Source of the DNA: Trichoplax sp. H2 | Lineage: Eukaryota > Placozoa > Uniplacotomia > Trichoplacea | Reading direction: 5' to 3' | DNA length: 64,000 nt | Assembly (NCBI GenBank): GCA_003344405.1 | Contig: NOWV01000004.1 | Coordinates: 248,001-312,000 of the forward strand | Part shown: positions 24,501 through 37,086 of the stretch, one piece after another | How positions within the stretch are numbered: position 1 is the first letter of the stretch | How the letters are laid out: every line of letters starts with the position of its first letter | The notes under the pieces: model-generated | Databases searched by the model: none | Told to the model about the DNA's origin: nothing | The model's input: only the letters and a program-made list of their open reading frames with translations | Made by a program: the position numbers and the translations under genes

Positions 24501-27500
24501 TGCAGTAAAAAATCCAGGAAAATTAGAGTCATTGCCCAACGTCATTACTGTAACCCCGTTCGTCTCCTACGTAAAATAATCTGATCTTAAGAATTTCACC
24601 TAGATATTTGTCATTGTGACTGCCAGACTGTATGGTACCGTACTCGTATGCCACAGCTTTAAATATTAATTAATAGCCGTTGGAGATTACTCATCAGTGA
24701 CCACAGTAATTCTACACTTACTAGATATTCAAGAGTGAGTCCAATATCAAGAATAGATTTAACCCCAGCACAAACAACCATCACAGGGATTTTTCCTAAT
24801 TCTAGAAGATCTGCACTAATATCCATACCTAGTAAATTGAAAAGGTTTACTCTCAAAACCCCATCCTTGCTTAGATGTAAAATACTGCTATACATTTTAT
24901 AAGAGATAATACAATGAATCTAAAAATCAACATATGTTAATACTCAATTCTCCTCCACGGTGAACACCACCAATTCCGCCAGTAACGAAGACTTTAATAC
25001 CAGCATAATGAGCTAATAACATTGTAGCTGAAACTGTGGTTCCACCAGATAGTTGCTACACATTAAATAAGTGTGAAGAGAAGGAACATTAGCCATAAAC
25101 GAACAAACGACAGTATTAGAATAACCCCCAAAATACAATAGTGGTACGCTATCGCTAAACTAGGTTGTAGTAAGTGAACTTCAAAACTTTCGAATGTTAC
25201 GTCATACTGTAATGCAATTGACCAAATCTAAATTTAGGCTAGTATAATGTATCAGATAAGGCTAAAACCTTAGCTATTGCAATGGAAAGATCACGGCGAG
25301 CAATTTTGATAGTGTTAGACGATTTAGCTAAATGTTCAATTTCACCTTCAGTCAGCCCTAGTATGGATAAAGTAATAATTTCTTAAATGGTTTAGTCAAC
25401 ACATAAGGGGTATTCATCATTGATTGGAATAAACATTCTAGAATATAATTTATTGTGCACACTCAATGTTCTAGCAGTTACCTATTTTAATTCTACCATC
25501 AATAACTCCAATTGTAGCTGGTTGGACTTTATTATCTCGAATAATTTTCTCGACTTCTTTCGCTACTCTAAATCATTTGATTAATGAAAAGTTGAAATTC
25601 AGATAAATGATAACCATTCAAAGACATTTCAATTTTAAGCCTATATCATTACCAGATAAGGATCATACGATGACATTTATTGATGTTATATGCTAAAATA
25701 TAACTTGAATAAGTTATAGTTGCAACCGAATAATCTCAATATACTGATACAGTGAAGAGTACATTGAAGGTCTTTAGCTTACACAGTTGAACTACTGTAT
25801 AATAAAAGTAAATAAGAATAAGAACACACCCACGATCAGGAAAAAGTAGATCTACCTGTAGAATACTACGTTACCACTACAATATTACTCTACCTATTTT
25901 AGTATTTTTTGTTATGTGACTAATTATGCGAAGTAAGATCGTGATACTGTATTCTGATCATGTGTTAATTCGTGATATCATAGATGATTCACTGTGCTTT
26001 ATACCAGTTTTACGTGTGCGGATTACGTCGAGGATATTCTCTTTACTCATATAATAAACTGTATTATAATATACCGTGATGTGTATGCCACTGCAATCTA
26101 TGTGTCCGCAACGACACTTATAAAAGTATCCCTCGAGCTCGAGCTAACTCGTACTTAGGCTCACTCCACATAGAAATAAAGTGAGTCCTGCTTTGTTATT
26201 CTGCATATACAACGACATCCTTGTAATCTTATTAAAGATCAAGAGCTACAATAGCTGAGACTACCGCCTTTTCACTATAAGGTACTGTTATTTAACTTTA
26301 TTAATGCCATAAATTAAGAGCAAATTGGAATTGATCCAGAGATTATATCTTACTTAAGGACTGGAATGATATACTTTACGATGTCTTCAACTTTTAACTA
26401 CAATAAAAACTAAGGATATCTGATAGACACATAAGAAGTGGTATACATTGCTTCAGTATCTAGTCAAGTCAGCAAATCGGTAGGAGGATTTAGTTACTAC
26501 TATTAATTCGGGATTGATGTATTAAAATAATAATCTAAAGATCTTTGATTTGTATCAGTCACCCTAACGACATGAATACGGCATATGAATAAAATTTTAA
26601 ACTTGCATAAGAACTGTATAATAGAGATAAGAATATAATTAAATTGAGACCTAAAACTGTATATAAGATTAATTAAACGTTAGGTTGTTCTCCAAGTTGT
26701 TATCGATCAGGCCCTCACTCGTATTTATATCGCGTTAATCTGACATTTAATATTCATTTTGCTCTTAACATCCTACTGATTCCATTTATGTCAATCACCG
26801 GTAGCTTAAAGTTATAATTACAATATACAGTATATACATACTTGTATACATAAATATATATTATCGCTATTCTTGAGAACGTTTTCAGCCTTAAACAATT
26901 ATGCTCAAGTATCGCGAGCTAATTAGCGAAACTTTTATACTAACTTACTGCAAATTCGTAGGATAAGGCATTCCATGTGTGATTATAGTTGACTCTAAAG
27001 CTACGACCGGATAATTGCCCTGCAGGGCTCGATTTATTTCTGGGTTAATATCTATTAACGTATTTCTGATCCCTACAAGCGGATATATATGTTAATTAAT
27101 TAGTTAGTAAAATCTCGATACGAGGACAATAAATTGAATATAAGTCAGTTAACGACCCAAGTCCTGTAGACTTGACGAAATGTGATAATTCAAACGCGTG
27201 CAGTATGCGTATACTGACTGAGCTATACACTAGGCTTCTCTAACAGTAATATATATATAATCTACAGTATCAAGTCCATTGCTGTATTCACCAATAACTT
27301 GAGAAAACTGGTGATACACGAACTATCTAATTCATGATTTGATTGATTATGTAATTACATAACATACTGTATACTCGTCCATGTGTATTAATTATACCGT
27401 ATGCTATACAGTGTACGTTATGACAAGAATTCATTGCATTTACTACTATAGCAGAGTTAAAAATGAATATCACCTCTAGGATCAATATTTCTATTTGTCT

Positions 27501-27840
27501 ATTTCATGAAAGGGTGCACCCTTACAATACCAATATCCATCTGGATATCTGAGAGTGAAATATAGCACTAAACATTTTGCACGATGATGTAAATATCATT
27601 ATACGTCGTGGTCTATTCTGCTAGAGAATCATGCTAAAAATATATATGTAACAGCATTTAATTACGTATATTATAATACGTCAGTTGGAGTTCGGAGTGA
27701 TATATCACTCTGATGCAATTCACTAATGTGTACTAACCAGAATAGGTAGCTAATCCATTTCGGGTACCGAAAAATCGACTAATCATAGATGTCCCAGTTA
27801 CCCTAAATTTGCTGTTATTGCTTACTAACGTCCTCAGCAT
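21511..27840 (-). CDS. Bifunctional pseudouridine-5'-phosphate glycosidase (PsuG) and PfkB pseudouridine kinase
   Basis: Salvages pseudouridine: the kinase half makes pseudouridine 5'-phosphate and the glycosidase half splits it to uracil and ribose 5-phosphate. PsuG exons include 26949-27072 ([16 protein letters not shown]), 25482-25567 ([11 protein letters not shown]), 25269-25357, 24944-25055 ([15 protein letters not shown]), 24722-24828 ([15 protein letters not shown]), 24480-24566, 24354-24399, 24147-24267, 23942-24027 and 23629-23711 ([15 protein letters not shown]). The kinase half shows [10 protein letters not shown] (around 23173-23230), [10 protein letters not shown] (around 23000), VSPNLSEL (around 22220), [15 protein letters not shown] (21766-22033) and the catalytic [11 protein letters not shown] joined across the last intron to [10 protein letters not shown] (21511-21682). 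The first exon, 27738-27840, encodes 34 residues with several Arg/Lys and no Asp/Glu, like a mitochondrial presequence; its donor phase matches the next exon. Some kinase exon borders (22180-23450) are approximate. Intron 2 is 1.38 kb. Confidence 0.93.
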
Positions 27841-28427
27841 TTCGTCGTTCTTCTACGTTGCTATACTGTACGGAAGTGAGAACGCGAATCTACGATTAGA
27901 TGCAGTAGATCAATCATAAACGAATTACTGTAGTCTCCAAGTAAAAGCCTGCCAAATATTATGCACTAGCAATCAACTTCACTAGTAACATAAAATGAAT
28001 AAAATATAGCTGCTCCACAGTAAAAGTCCAGTACTGCTGCTAGGCTGATTCAGCCAGCATGCACAAAGTTGCAAAAGGTCAAGCTGCGGCACTTACAGTG
28101 ATTGTACCGTACGAGTGTCCACATGTACTGTAGCACAGGACACTACACACTGTAAAATAGTGTAAAAGACCTGTGGTGGCCTACAATACAATGTACTGTA
28201 AGTGGATCCAGATTCCGCGCCAATACACAAACCTTGTAAATAAAGGCTAGATACATCAAAGAGGTAAAAAAAGCTTGCCAAAGCACAAGGCATCCATTAG
28301 ACGAGAGATCCTGGCTAAAATCATTGAGATTTTAGTGATTTTGCAATCACGAAAGCGTCACATCGTATGCAAAAAGTCAGGGACAAGTGGTCAATTGGCT
28401 ATCACTATTAACTGATGATTTAATTTC
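27841..28427. promoter_or_regulatory. Shared upstream region of two head-to-head genes
   Basis: The 587 bp between the start codons of the pseudouridine enzyme (-) and APEX2 (+) must hold both promoters and 5' UTRs. It contains scattered ACTGTA/TACTGT motifs and no clear TATA box at a fixed distance. A bidirectional promoter is inferred from layout only. Confidence 0.45.
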
Positions 28428-30801
28428 ATGACCATGAAAATTTTATGTTGGAATGTAAATGGAATCCGAACCACGGCTTATGGCAAAGGTTCTATTAAAG
28501 ATCTGTTGGAATTTTTGAATGCCGATATTTTATGCTTCCAAGAAACGAAACTATTGAGTAAGCTTTATGTACAATTATTGAAAGCTACTAGTTACTGTTT
28601 TAACTATTGCGCGATGTATCTTACATCGAAACCAAGTAATGTGGGCTTGCAAAATGATCGAAACTTGAGCTGTATGGCTGTATGCAACATTAGGTGTACA
28701 GAGCTTACAACTCGAAATCGTGCATTGCTATAGTTACTCAATCAAGTTAGTGGACAATACAAGTAGAAGAGTATTCGGTCCATCAAGGTAGAGCGTGGGC
28801 TAATACTGTGATTGCGCGAAAATACTTTATAAGCGCAGAATTACATCTCTCGTACATGATTAAATTCGAATTACCTTGTCTTCATTTTCTCACTACGATA
28901 CTACACTTGAATGATAAGACTAATTATAGTAATGATTTATATGGTACAAACTAGAACTTCACCATAAAATCTTTTCTAGGAGACCAGCTTGATGAAAGCA
29001 TAGCATTTGTGGAAGGATACAATTCATACTTTTCTTTCAGTCGTGGCAAAGTCGCTTACTCAGGTTCTTGATACGAAATACATACATTTTTTAACTAACA
29101 TACAAACAAGTACGGTATACACGTATGCGTAGTATATAGTCTTGTCTGTTTATGATATCTTAATCTACTACTTCCTAAGTTTTGAAATGAATAGTTCTAT
29201 CTATAATGTAATAGTCTACAGTATATCTGCCCAATAATTTTAATCATTGCTTAGATTCATAAGTGTCTATCAATTCTTGTGGTATTTGATATAGGTGTTG
29301 CAACGTATTGCAAGACTGATTGTGCTCCAATTAGGGTAGAGGAAGGACTATCGAATGTGTGGGCTGCGAAAAACCCCGATAGGATTGGACATTATGGCAA
29401 TATTTCAAAATTCAATAGCGAAGAATTATCATTACTGGATGCTGAAGGGAGAGCAATTTTAACAGAACATAAAACTGACTTTGGTCGCAACGTTGTTGTC
29501 ATTAATGTATATTGTCCGAGAGCTGATCCCGAAAAGCCTGAACGGCTGAATTTTAAATTGAAATTCTACGAATTACTCCAAGAGCGAGCGGAAGCACTGC
29601 TGATAGCGGGAAAGTAAGGAATTTCTGTCAGTAGCGTACTTAAAGTACTTTGTCGGTAATGTGTTTTAACTTTTAATAGGCATGTTGTCATTGTTGGAGA
29701 TGTAAACACTTCTCACAAACCTATCGATCATTGTGAACCGGATATTAAGGTTGGCAAAGTTGCGATAGATTTTCATAATTAAGGCGATTAATTTTGAAAT
29801 ATAATTCAATACAGGCGATGCAAAATAGTCCAAGTTGCCACTGGCTCGATAACCTTTTGATACCTCTCGATAGTGAGGGAAAAGTTGACAGTAGTATCTC
29901 AGCTGGAAAAAAGTTTATTGATAGTTTCAGATATTTCTATCCGCGTAGAAAAGAAGCGTTTACGTGTTGGTCAACTGTAACGAGTGCTCGTAAAACTAAT
30001 TATGGCACCAGAATTGACTATATCATTGCAGATAAAGATTTAGTAGTTTCATACTTTGCTGAATCGCAAATTCAACCTGAAATTGAAGGATCTGATCACT
30101 GTCCAATATATGCTGATTTAAAATTTACGATTAATCCTTCTGATAAATTACCATGGCTCTGCACTAAATACATGTCTGAATTTAGTAAGAAGCAGTCGAA
30201 ACTTACTGAGTTTTTGAAATTAGGGAAAGAATCTACTGAAAGATCAGAGCCTACGAACACCACAAGAATTAACAAAATGAAAGATACTAATGTAACTGTA
30301 GATACCAAGGGATCCAATCAGAAGCGAGATTCAACCTGTCCTGTTAATATCGATGTTAAACGTTCTAAATCGTCTTCGAATAAATCATGCAATCTTTTAA
30401 ATTATTTTTTTACTAAACCAAGTAACACGCACAAGTCAAACACATCAATAATTCAGCCTACCGTAGAAAAAGAGCCACTCGAAGCTATAAAAGATAAGAA
30501 AGATAATAACAACGATTCCCGTGAGCTTAATAATTCTCAGCAGAATAATAAAGAAAACAAGAAAGAGGACGAAGCTGCAATGGTCGCAAATGATAAATCA
30601 GAGACAACCAAGGCATGGAAATCGATATTAAGTGGACCTCCACCTATTCCCCTATGTTCAGGTCATAAAGTGCCGAGTGTGATGCGAACGGTCAAAAAGT
30701 CTGGCCCAAATCAAGGTCGAAGGTTTTACGTCTGTACATTACCCGAAGGACGTCGTGGTAACCCTAATGCAAGGTGTAATTTTTTCCAGTGGGCTAATTA
30801 A
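28428..30801 (+). CDS. APEX2: APEX2, class II AP endonuclease with GRF zinc finger
   Basis: Base-excision repair and 3'-end-processing nuclease of the exonuclease III fold, nuclear. Five in-phase exons: 28428-28557, 28980-29063, 29295-29613, 29680-29749, 29815-30801, giving 529 residues (human 518). Metal and active-site motifs are present: ILCWNVNGIRTT, CFQETK, VIVGDVNTSHKPID, RIDYIIAD and EGSDHCPIYADL with the catalytic His. The 200-residue C-terminal tail is polar and low-complexity and carries CNLLNYFFTK, which resembles a PCNA-interacting (PIP) box without the usual leading Gln. It ends in a zf-GRF domain: PLCSGHKVPSVMRTVKKSGP, then RRFYVC and NARCNFFQW, so the Cys/His ligands are present. 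ATG 28428 is used; a second Met lies two codons on and fits the core start equally. AATAAA at 31095-31100 is a possible poly(A) signal. Confidence 0.97.
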
Positions 30802-32593
30802 ATCGGCACGACTTAAAAGAAGCTCTAAATTTCTATTTGATGTTTAGATACTGATATATCCTCACTGCTCTATTTGTTTGAAGTTACGCTGATTGATGTA
30901 ACTGATAAATCAACGATTGTATAAATCTTAATGTAATTAATTTATCTCATAAAGTTTTTATCTTATACTAGTATGGTTCTTATTACAGTTTGGTAAACCA
31001 TGTGCTATGTACAAAGTTATACATTGCTGTTCAAGAGCGATAAAGATTTACCTTTATACATCTTGCATAAATGTGAACACCCTAAGCATGGAATAATAAA
31101 ACGTGTAAATTGTCCTATTGCACTTCAGTAACAACGACATAATCGGATTACATGTTGGTAGTAATAAGCAACTCACTAACTCAGGTACTGGCAATACTGT
31201 ACGATCCATTTATTTAGTCTCTAAAACAGTAGTATTTTTTTTAATTTAACTCATAAGTAATAGGTTACAGGTAGCTCACTTATCTACAAGTCTGAAGGGT
31301 TGATCATTTCAGCTATATCGAATTCGTAACTAACAGTACTGTATACAGCTACACCTGTTATAATATCATATCACGACCTGTACGAAAGCAAGTGTACTAT
31401 TACAACAATATTGTACAATACCATGGACTACTAGAAAATACCTAGTACTCCATGACTATACTAACGGTGAGTTAATAGCATGACATTTACGCAAGAAAAT
31501 TTAGTTCCGAAGCTGAGCGATTCTTAAACGTGTGTAAATGATAATGATACTTGTTCCGCTTGTTACTGTGTATCACTATGGTATAGTATAGTAGATTATT
31601 TGTAGATCGGAGTCTTGCAGGATATCTCTCGCTCCATTAGTTCATGCTATAGTGCAGTATATTTGATTGCTGAATCAACAGTAAGGCAGAAATCTACAAT
31701 GACGACGATTTTTCACTGATTGACTCAGTGCACTGTGTACAAGGATAAAGAGAAAATTATCATAAAGATAGGGAAGATTTGCAGTCTGATACTTGCAAGT
31801 CAGAGACTAATGAGAGTCAAGAACATGGAGAGCGACTATAATCCTGAAGACAAACGTATTACTACATACTGTATTATGTCCAGCTCAGTGTACCTAAATA
31901 AGCTAAATATACATAGTATGAGGATAAACAATGTGAATACTGGAGTAAACAGGCCATTTTAACATTATACAGAGTTTCGATTAATTAAAGTAGTACCACT
32001 TAGCGGAACAATCATTACTACAGTAACTGTAGTATCCATAGAGTTCAGAAAAACCTCTATGGTAATATCGGAGACTCTGAGTCATGACAAATGTATACCC
32101 AAAACCAAACAACAAGAGCTTAATACCAATCCATGAAATCTTAAAAATCAACCAAGCAGCTAATTTAGAGGTCAATCTATGCTGCAAACATGCGATGCAA
32201 TTGAAATGACGGGTAAAATAATTAATATCTAATTATAATCAGCCACGCCATTTTTAGTGAAGGATCATTTCCCGAAAGCAGCGTACAGTACAGTACTGTA
32301 CAGTAAGTGAAGTCTTGGACTACTGTACTGTACTGTACAGTACTGTACTGTACAGTACTGTAGCAATAGTAACGTACTGTAGATACAGAGATGTTGTACT
32401 GTACGGTTGTCAAGCAGGAATGGTTGCTAAGCAGAATGCATAGTAACAGCATGGTAACAGCCGCAATTATACCATCGCAACATACATAGTGGATATGTTC
32501 TACACGGCATATAATTAATTAGTAAAAATAATAATAATAATAATTTTAAATTCTTGTTGCTTATTCAACGGCAATCTACGGGGAAGTATCAAA
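30802..32593. other. Intergenic region before LRGUK
   Basis: About 1.8 kb. It holds the APEX2 3' UTR (candidate AATAAA at 31095-31100), a GTACTG array at 32284-32407 and the presumed LRGUK promoter. An (AAT)n stretch lies at about 32526-32545. The 80-codon plus frame at 31720 has no recognisable similarity. Confidence 0.6.
32284..32407. repeat. GTACTG-type self-complementary microsatellite
   Basis: Same family as at 17544: TACTG and CAGTA units alternate with GTAC at each switch, for example TACTGTACTGTACTGTACAG. It lies about 190 bp upstream of the LRGUK start codon. Confidence 0.88.
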
Positions 32594-35500
32594 ATGTCTG
32601 CGAAGTTACGCGTACTCCTACCTTCATCCACACAGAACTTAGACTTAAAAACACCTGGATCTGTATTTATAGCTCATGAGGAAGATAGTACAAGTGAAAC
32701 TAACATCTTACAATTAGAAACATTTACTTATCAGAAAGAAGCCAGTGAGCACGATGTCCAAAAAAGCAATAGTGATGATGATGATTCTACTCTTAATGAA
32801 GAGGTTGATCTTAAAATTATAATTTAAAACACTACTATAATTTCTGTAAAATAAGTTATAACCTTACCCTTCCTTACCAGAATGCTGCAATAAGCGTCGA
32901 AATGATAGCTGAAGCTCTATCAAACTATGGTCGGTCCCCGGATGGACTACAACGTGTTTTTCTAGATGTTGAGCTGATTGGTAGAAATCTCATCGATATA
33001 ACAGATATTGCCAAGTTCAATTACCTTCAGAAAGCAACACTATCATATAACAAAATCACTGGTAAAATGCCTGTTCAGTATTGAAAATTTTAATTCAAAA
33101 AAGAACCTTACTTCTGTCGGTCGAATGGCCACAACATTAAGGTCAACTGATTTGATTACTTTCTTATAATTACCAATAACATAGATTTAACTTCGCTGAG
33201 TTACTTGCCTCACCTCGTCTATGTGGATGTGTCGCATAATGAATTAACGAAATTACTTGACTTCAAACCTCCAACGAATCTTAAAGTTAGGCAGTGATAT
33301 TGATTTCTTAATAAGTGAGACGTATCACTTATTACTTGTAATTTTATGTCTTGAGTGTTGTCGCTGTACTCTGAATCTAGCTTAATAACTTACAATAAAT
33401 AACATTTATCTTTTAGTATGCCAATTTCTCACACAATAAACTCAAGGAGTTAGGAGATCTATCCGAATTTAATACGTTAGCTACCCTGAACCTAGACTGT
33501 ATCCTAATCTAAAACTAAATACTAGCTTTAACTTAAGCAAAGCCTTCCTACTATTTACGTTCCTTTACTGCCTAATGCAAAGATAATCAAATATCAGAAA
33601 TCCAAGGTTTGGAGAAAGCACATCGTTTAATGGAATTAAGGATAGCTCACAATAACATCACAAAGATCCAGAATTTGGACAACTTGCATATAAGAATTCT
33701 CGATTTAGTAAGCCCGGTGTTTGTCTTATAACTTTAACACTATTTATATGTAGCCTTTTATTTCCCACTTACTTTGCCTGCATTTGAATTTGATAGGGAA
33801 ATAATAAGATTAAGAAGATTGAAAATATCGAGACTTTAAAGTGGTTACAGGTGAAATTAGGCGCATATTGAATAAAATATTGTAAAATTAAAATAACTAT
33901 CGTTTCTCAATTTCATTCTGTATTATATAGCATTTTTATCTAGCGAATAATTTTGTTCGGAGCCTTAAAGGACTGCAAAATCACGAAATGCTTGAAACTA
34001 TCGATCTTGAAGATAATCAGGTAACAAAATGTTCATTTTTACATATACTGTTAACTATTTGAAACCGTGTACTATTCCCTCTAGATTATCGATTACACAG
34101 AAATAAAGTATTTAAAAGATCTGGATTCTCTACGTGAATTGAACCTTAAAGGGAATCCTGTCCAGGTTAGACTATACTAAACAGTTTTTAGTCCATATCT
34201 AGCTAGGTAGTAGCTAACATCTTTAATAATCATAATGCTACTCGATTCTATTAGTCTTTACCGGATTATCGTCTGTCGATGTTATACCGAATTCCATGGC
34301 TAATTTCACTAGATCATAAGAAAGCGCTTGAGACTGAAAAGGTAGTTGAAATATTAAATGGAATTTTGAAAAAGTGCTAAAAACCGTAAATTCACTTATG
34401 CTTATTTCATGCCTAACAGGTTGCTGCAAAAAATATTTTTGCGCCAAAAACTGAAAGTGTAGCCTGTTTAAATTTTGTTAACCATCACATGCATTCATTT
34501 GCCCAATCGAGAAAGTTGTATGATAGGTAATAAAATAATATTTAATGAATGTGGTAACTCTTCGATAGCTGGTCATACTAATTTATTCAATTTTATAAAT
34601 AGCACCGAATCGCAACTGCATAAATCGTATCCTATAATTGTGTTTGTGGGACCAAGTGGCTCGGAAAAGAAAAATCTAATGTTCAAATTAATTGATGAAT
34701 TTCCATCAAACATCGGTTACTGGTAAAGAGTCACATTACTGAAAATAGCCTAGCTGAAGATCAAATTTACTGATTTTCTACCCATATCCTATTTTTTTCT
34801 ATTAGCCAACCGCTAACTACTAGAGCTGCAAGTACGAAGGAAAAAGACTTAAAACACTACCTATTTGTTAGCGAAGATAAATTTGAAATGCAGATTAAAT
34901 TGGTAACTCCAGTACTAGATTCAAATCATTCTAATGATTTGTCGTTGGATTGATTTCTCTATAAAATTTAAATTTATTTTATAATTGATAGGGTCGATTT
35001 CTACAGACATGTGAGATATTTGGACAGAAATATGGTATAACAAGGAACTCAATTGAAAAAATTGCTAGAAGGAAGTTAATTTGCTTAATTCATACAAATT
35101 TACAGGTATTAACTGAAGTCACTTGATTATATTTATATAAACGAAATGTTAGACTTTCCTTATCTCGTACTATATAGGGTGCATTAACACTCCGTTGTAG
35201 CCACTTTAAACCACGTTTTTTGTTGTTGATCCCGTTTTCTCACAAGGTAATTGGTAAATTTTCGGTATTTTATATGGTATAATGTCGATATTATGACATT
35301 ATTAAATAAGAATATTTAATTTGTTAAGAAACACGAAAATAGACTAAGAAAGACAGCTAGATTTTCAGACGGACAAATTACTCAGATTCTTGCGTCGCGT
35401 GAGGAGTATATTAACTTTAATACCGAAACACCAGGCTTTTTCGATTGCGTAATTAATACCGGTATGCATTAATACACTACTATATGTACGCAGGCATAAT

Positions 35501-36257
35501 ATTCTCTCGCAGTAAATATTCGCACATTTCTTTGTATTATGAAATGGATATTTAGCAAACAGTGGGATATAATTTAATGTCTATTCGCATTTGAATTTTA
35601 GATGATGATTGTAATACAATGGCGTATAAACCATTGCGCTCTATAGCTAAAAAAATGATCGGGACTAAGAATAATTCACCGATAGCACACTCAAGGATAA
35701 GTCGGCACGATGTCACAACTAATGGGGTTTCAACACATTACTTCAGCCACAGAACAATTTCAGAATCTACGGGAACGAATTCGACGCCAATCTCATATTT
35801 TGAGCCTACTAAATTTCATTTTGAGGACACACAGGATGGTCAGGCGATAGAAGAGCAAGAAGCTCCTAGACCGGGAACGAGAGGAGATTATAGCATAGCT
35901 TATGAAAAAATGAAGCAAATGGGCTTTAAGCCTCAATCGGCTCCATTACAACTAGAAAGCGATGATTCATCGGTATACTCAGAATATAGCCATAAAAGAC
36001 CAATGTCAGCACCAGAGACTGTATCTGATGTTGAAATTAATGGATCCAAACATATAGCAGATAATACAAAATCCATTAGCAGCCTCACTGATAATGGAAA
36101 GCATCAAGCTCAGTTCAAGCTATATCAATCAGAACCAAAGGATAACAAAAGGAACTCCGTCATTGAGCAATTTAATGATGAAATGAAAGTTTGGGCTGAA
36201 GTCATGGTAGATCATGAGGTCGATAACGTTTCAACAAACAAAGAGATCGTCTTATGA
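32594..36257 (+). CDS. LRGUK: LRGUK, leucine-rich repeat and guanylate-kinase-domain protein
   Basis: In mammals LRGUK acts in cilia and in the sperm manchette. Sixteen in-phase exons: 32594-32803, 32881-33061, 33185-33285, 33417-33498, 33583-33707, 33797-33850, 33931-34020, 34085-34165, 34255-34341, 34420-34526, 34603-34722, 34806-34902, 34992-35105, 35178-35246, 35329-35461, 35602-36257, giving about 768 residues (human 825). SDS22-type leucine-rich repeats span exons 2-8 (HLVYVDVSHNELTKL, RLMELRIAHNNITKI, MLETIDLEDNQ), capped by YRIPWLISLDHKKA. The guanylate-kinase domain starts YPIIVFVGPSGSEKKNLMF and continues with LTTRAAS and CLIHTNLQGALTLR. The Walker A loop departs from GxxGxGK[S/T]: Glu replaces a Gly and Lys the Ser/Thr, so catalysis is doubtful. 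The last exon encodes a polar tail with no domain. Further 3' exons cannot be excluded. Confidence 0.93.
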
Positions 36258-37086
36258 GTGAATTCTTGAAAATCTTTACGTATTTTTAATCGGGTTCAAG
36301 GATTTAGAAGAAAATCCGATAAGAAAATGATAAATTTCTGAATCAGATTCGATCTGAACTAGCAAAGCTCAATGCAGAATTGCTGAAGGTCGCAATACGC
36401 TGTTACATTAATATATTTTCTGAATAATTAACACTGTGTACACATGTGTTCGTTAAGAGAATGATTCACTGTATATTTACGTATAACGTAGTACGCTATG
36501 TTTTAGCTTATTGCTATTTCATTATTGTATAATATCAAAACAAGTCTGATACACAATGATCGCTATGCTGTAGTTGATAACTTTTTGGTTACTTTGTTTA
36601 TTCCAGGTATACCTACCATATTAGATGATATACTAGAAACGTTTTATAAGTATGAATATACAGTAGGAAGCAACGTAATATAATAATCTTGTAGCAGTTG
36701 ATAGCTTGACTAAAAATGTTCTGTTTACTAGCTGTAAAACCAACTACAGCATCTATCATGATTAATCTTACGAAATGTATATATCACTGTATAAAATTAA
36801 ACCATTACGTATATACAGTAATTTCCTAGCATTTCAGTCAGTAGACCGTTAGAACTGAACAACGGTAACCCTAACCGAATAGCATATATTACAATGATAA
36901 TAGCTTCAAAGATACACTACTGGAAATACGTTTGATTTACCTAATAAAGTTCAACTCAGATACCCTCAAAGAATTAAATCTATCTCTTATTTTAAGAAAA
37001 CCCAAACCTTGGGTAAAAGATGCAAATTTGCGTGCGCCATTAAGAACATACAATGTAAAGCGTCTATTCCATAAAGGCGAAATTAT
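36258..37086. other. Tail-to-tail spacer with possible unannotated exons
   Basis: Between the LRGUK stop and the 3' end of the SLC35E3-like gene. On the plus strand it contains a helical stretch at about 36330-36388 (KFLNQIRSELAKLNAELLK, followed by GT) and a longer plus frame ending at 37114 (LRKPKPWVKDANLRAPLRTY). These could be alternative 3' exons of LRGUK, but the phases did not join cleanly. Confidence 0.4.

Noticed and set aside
34475-34726. Continuous 83-codon frame starting MLTITCIHLP
   Set aside because: Its first part is out of frame with LRGUK exon 10 and includes a 76-bp intron (34527-34602); only 34603-34722 is coding, as exon 11.
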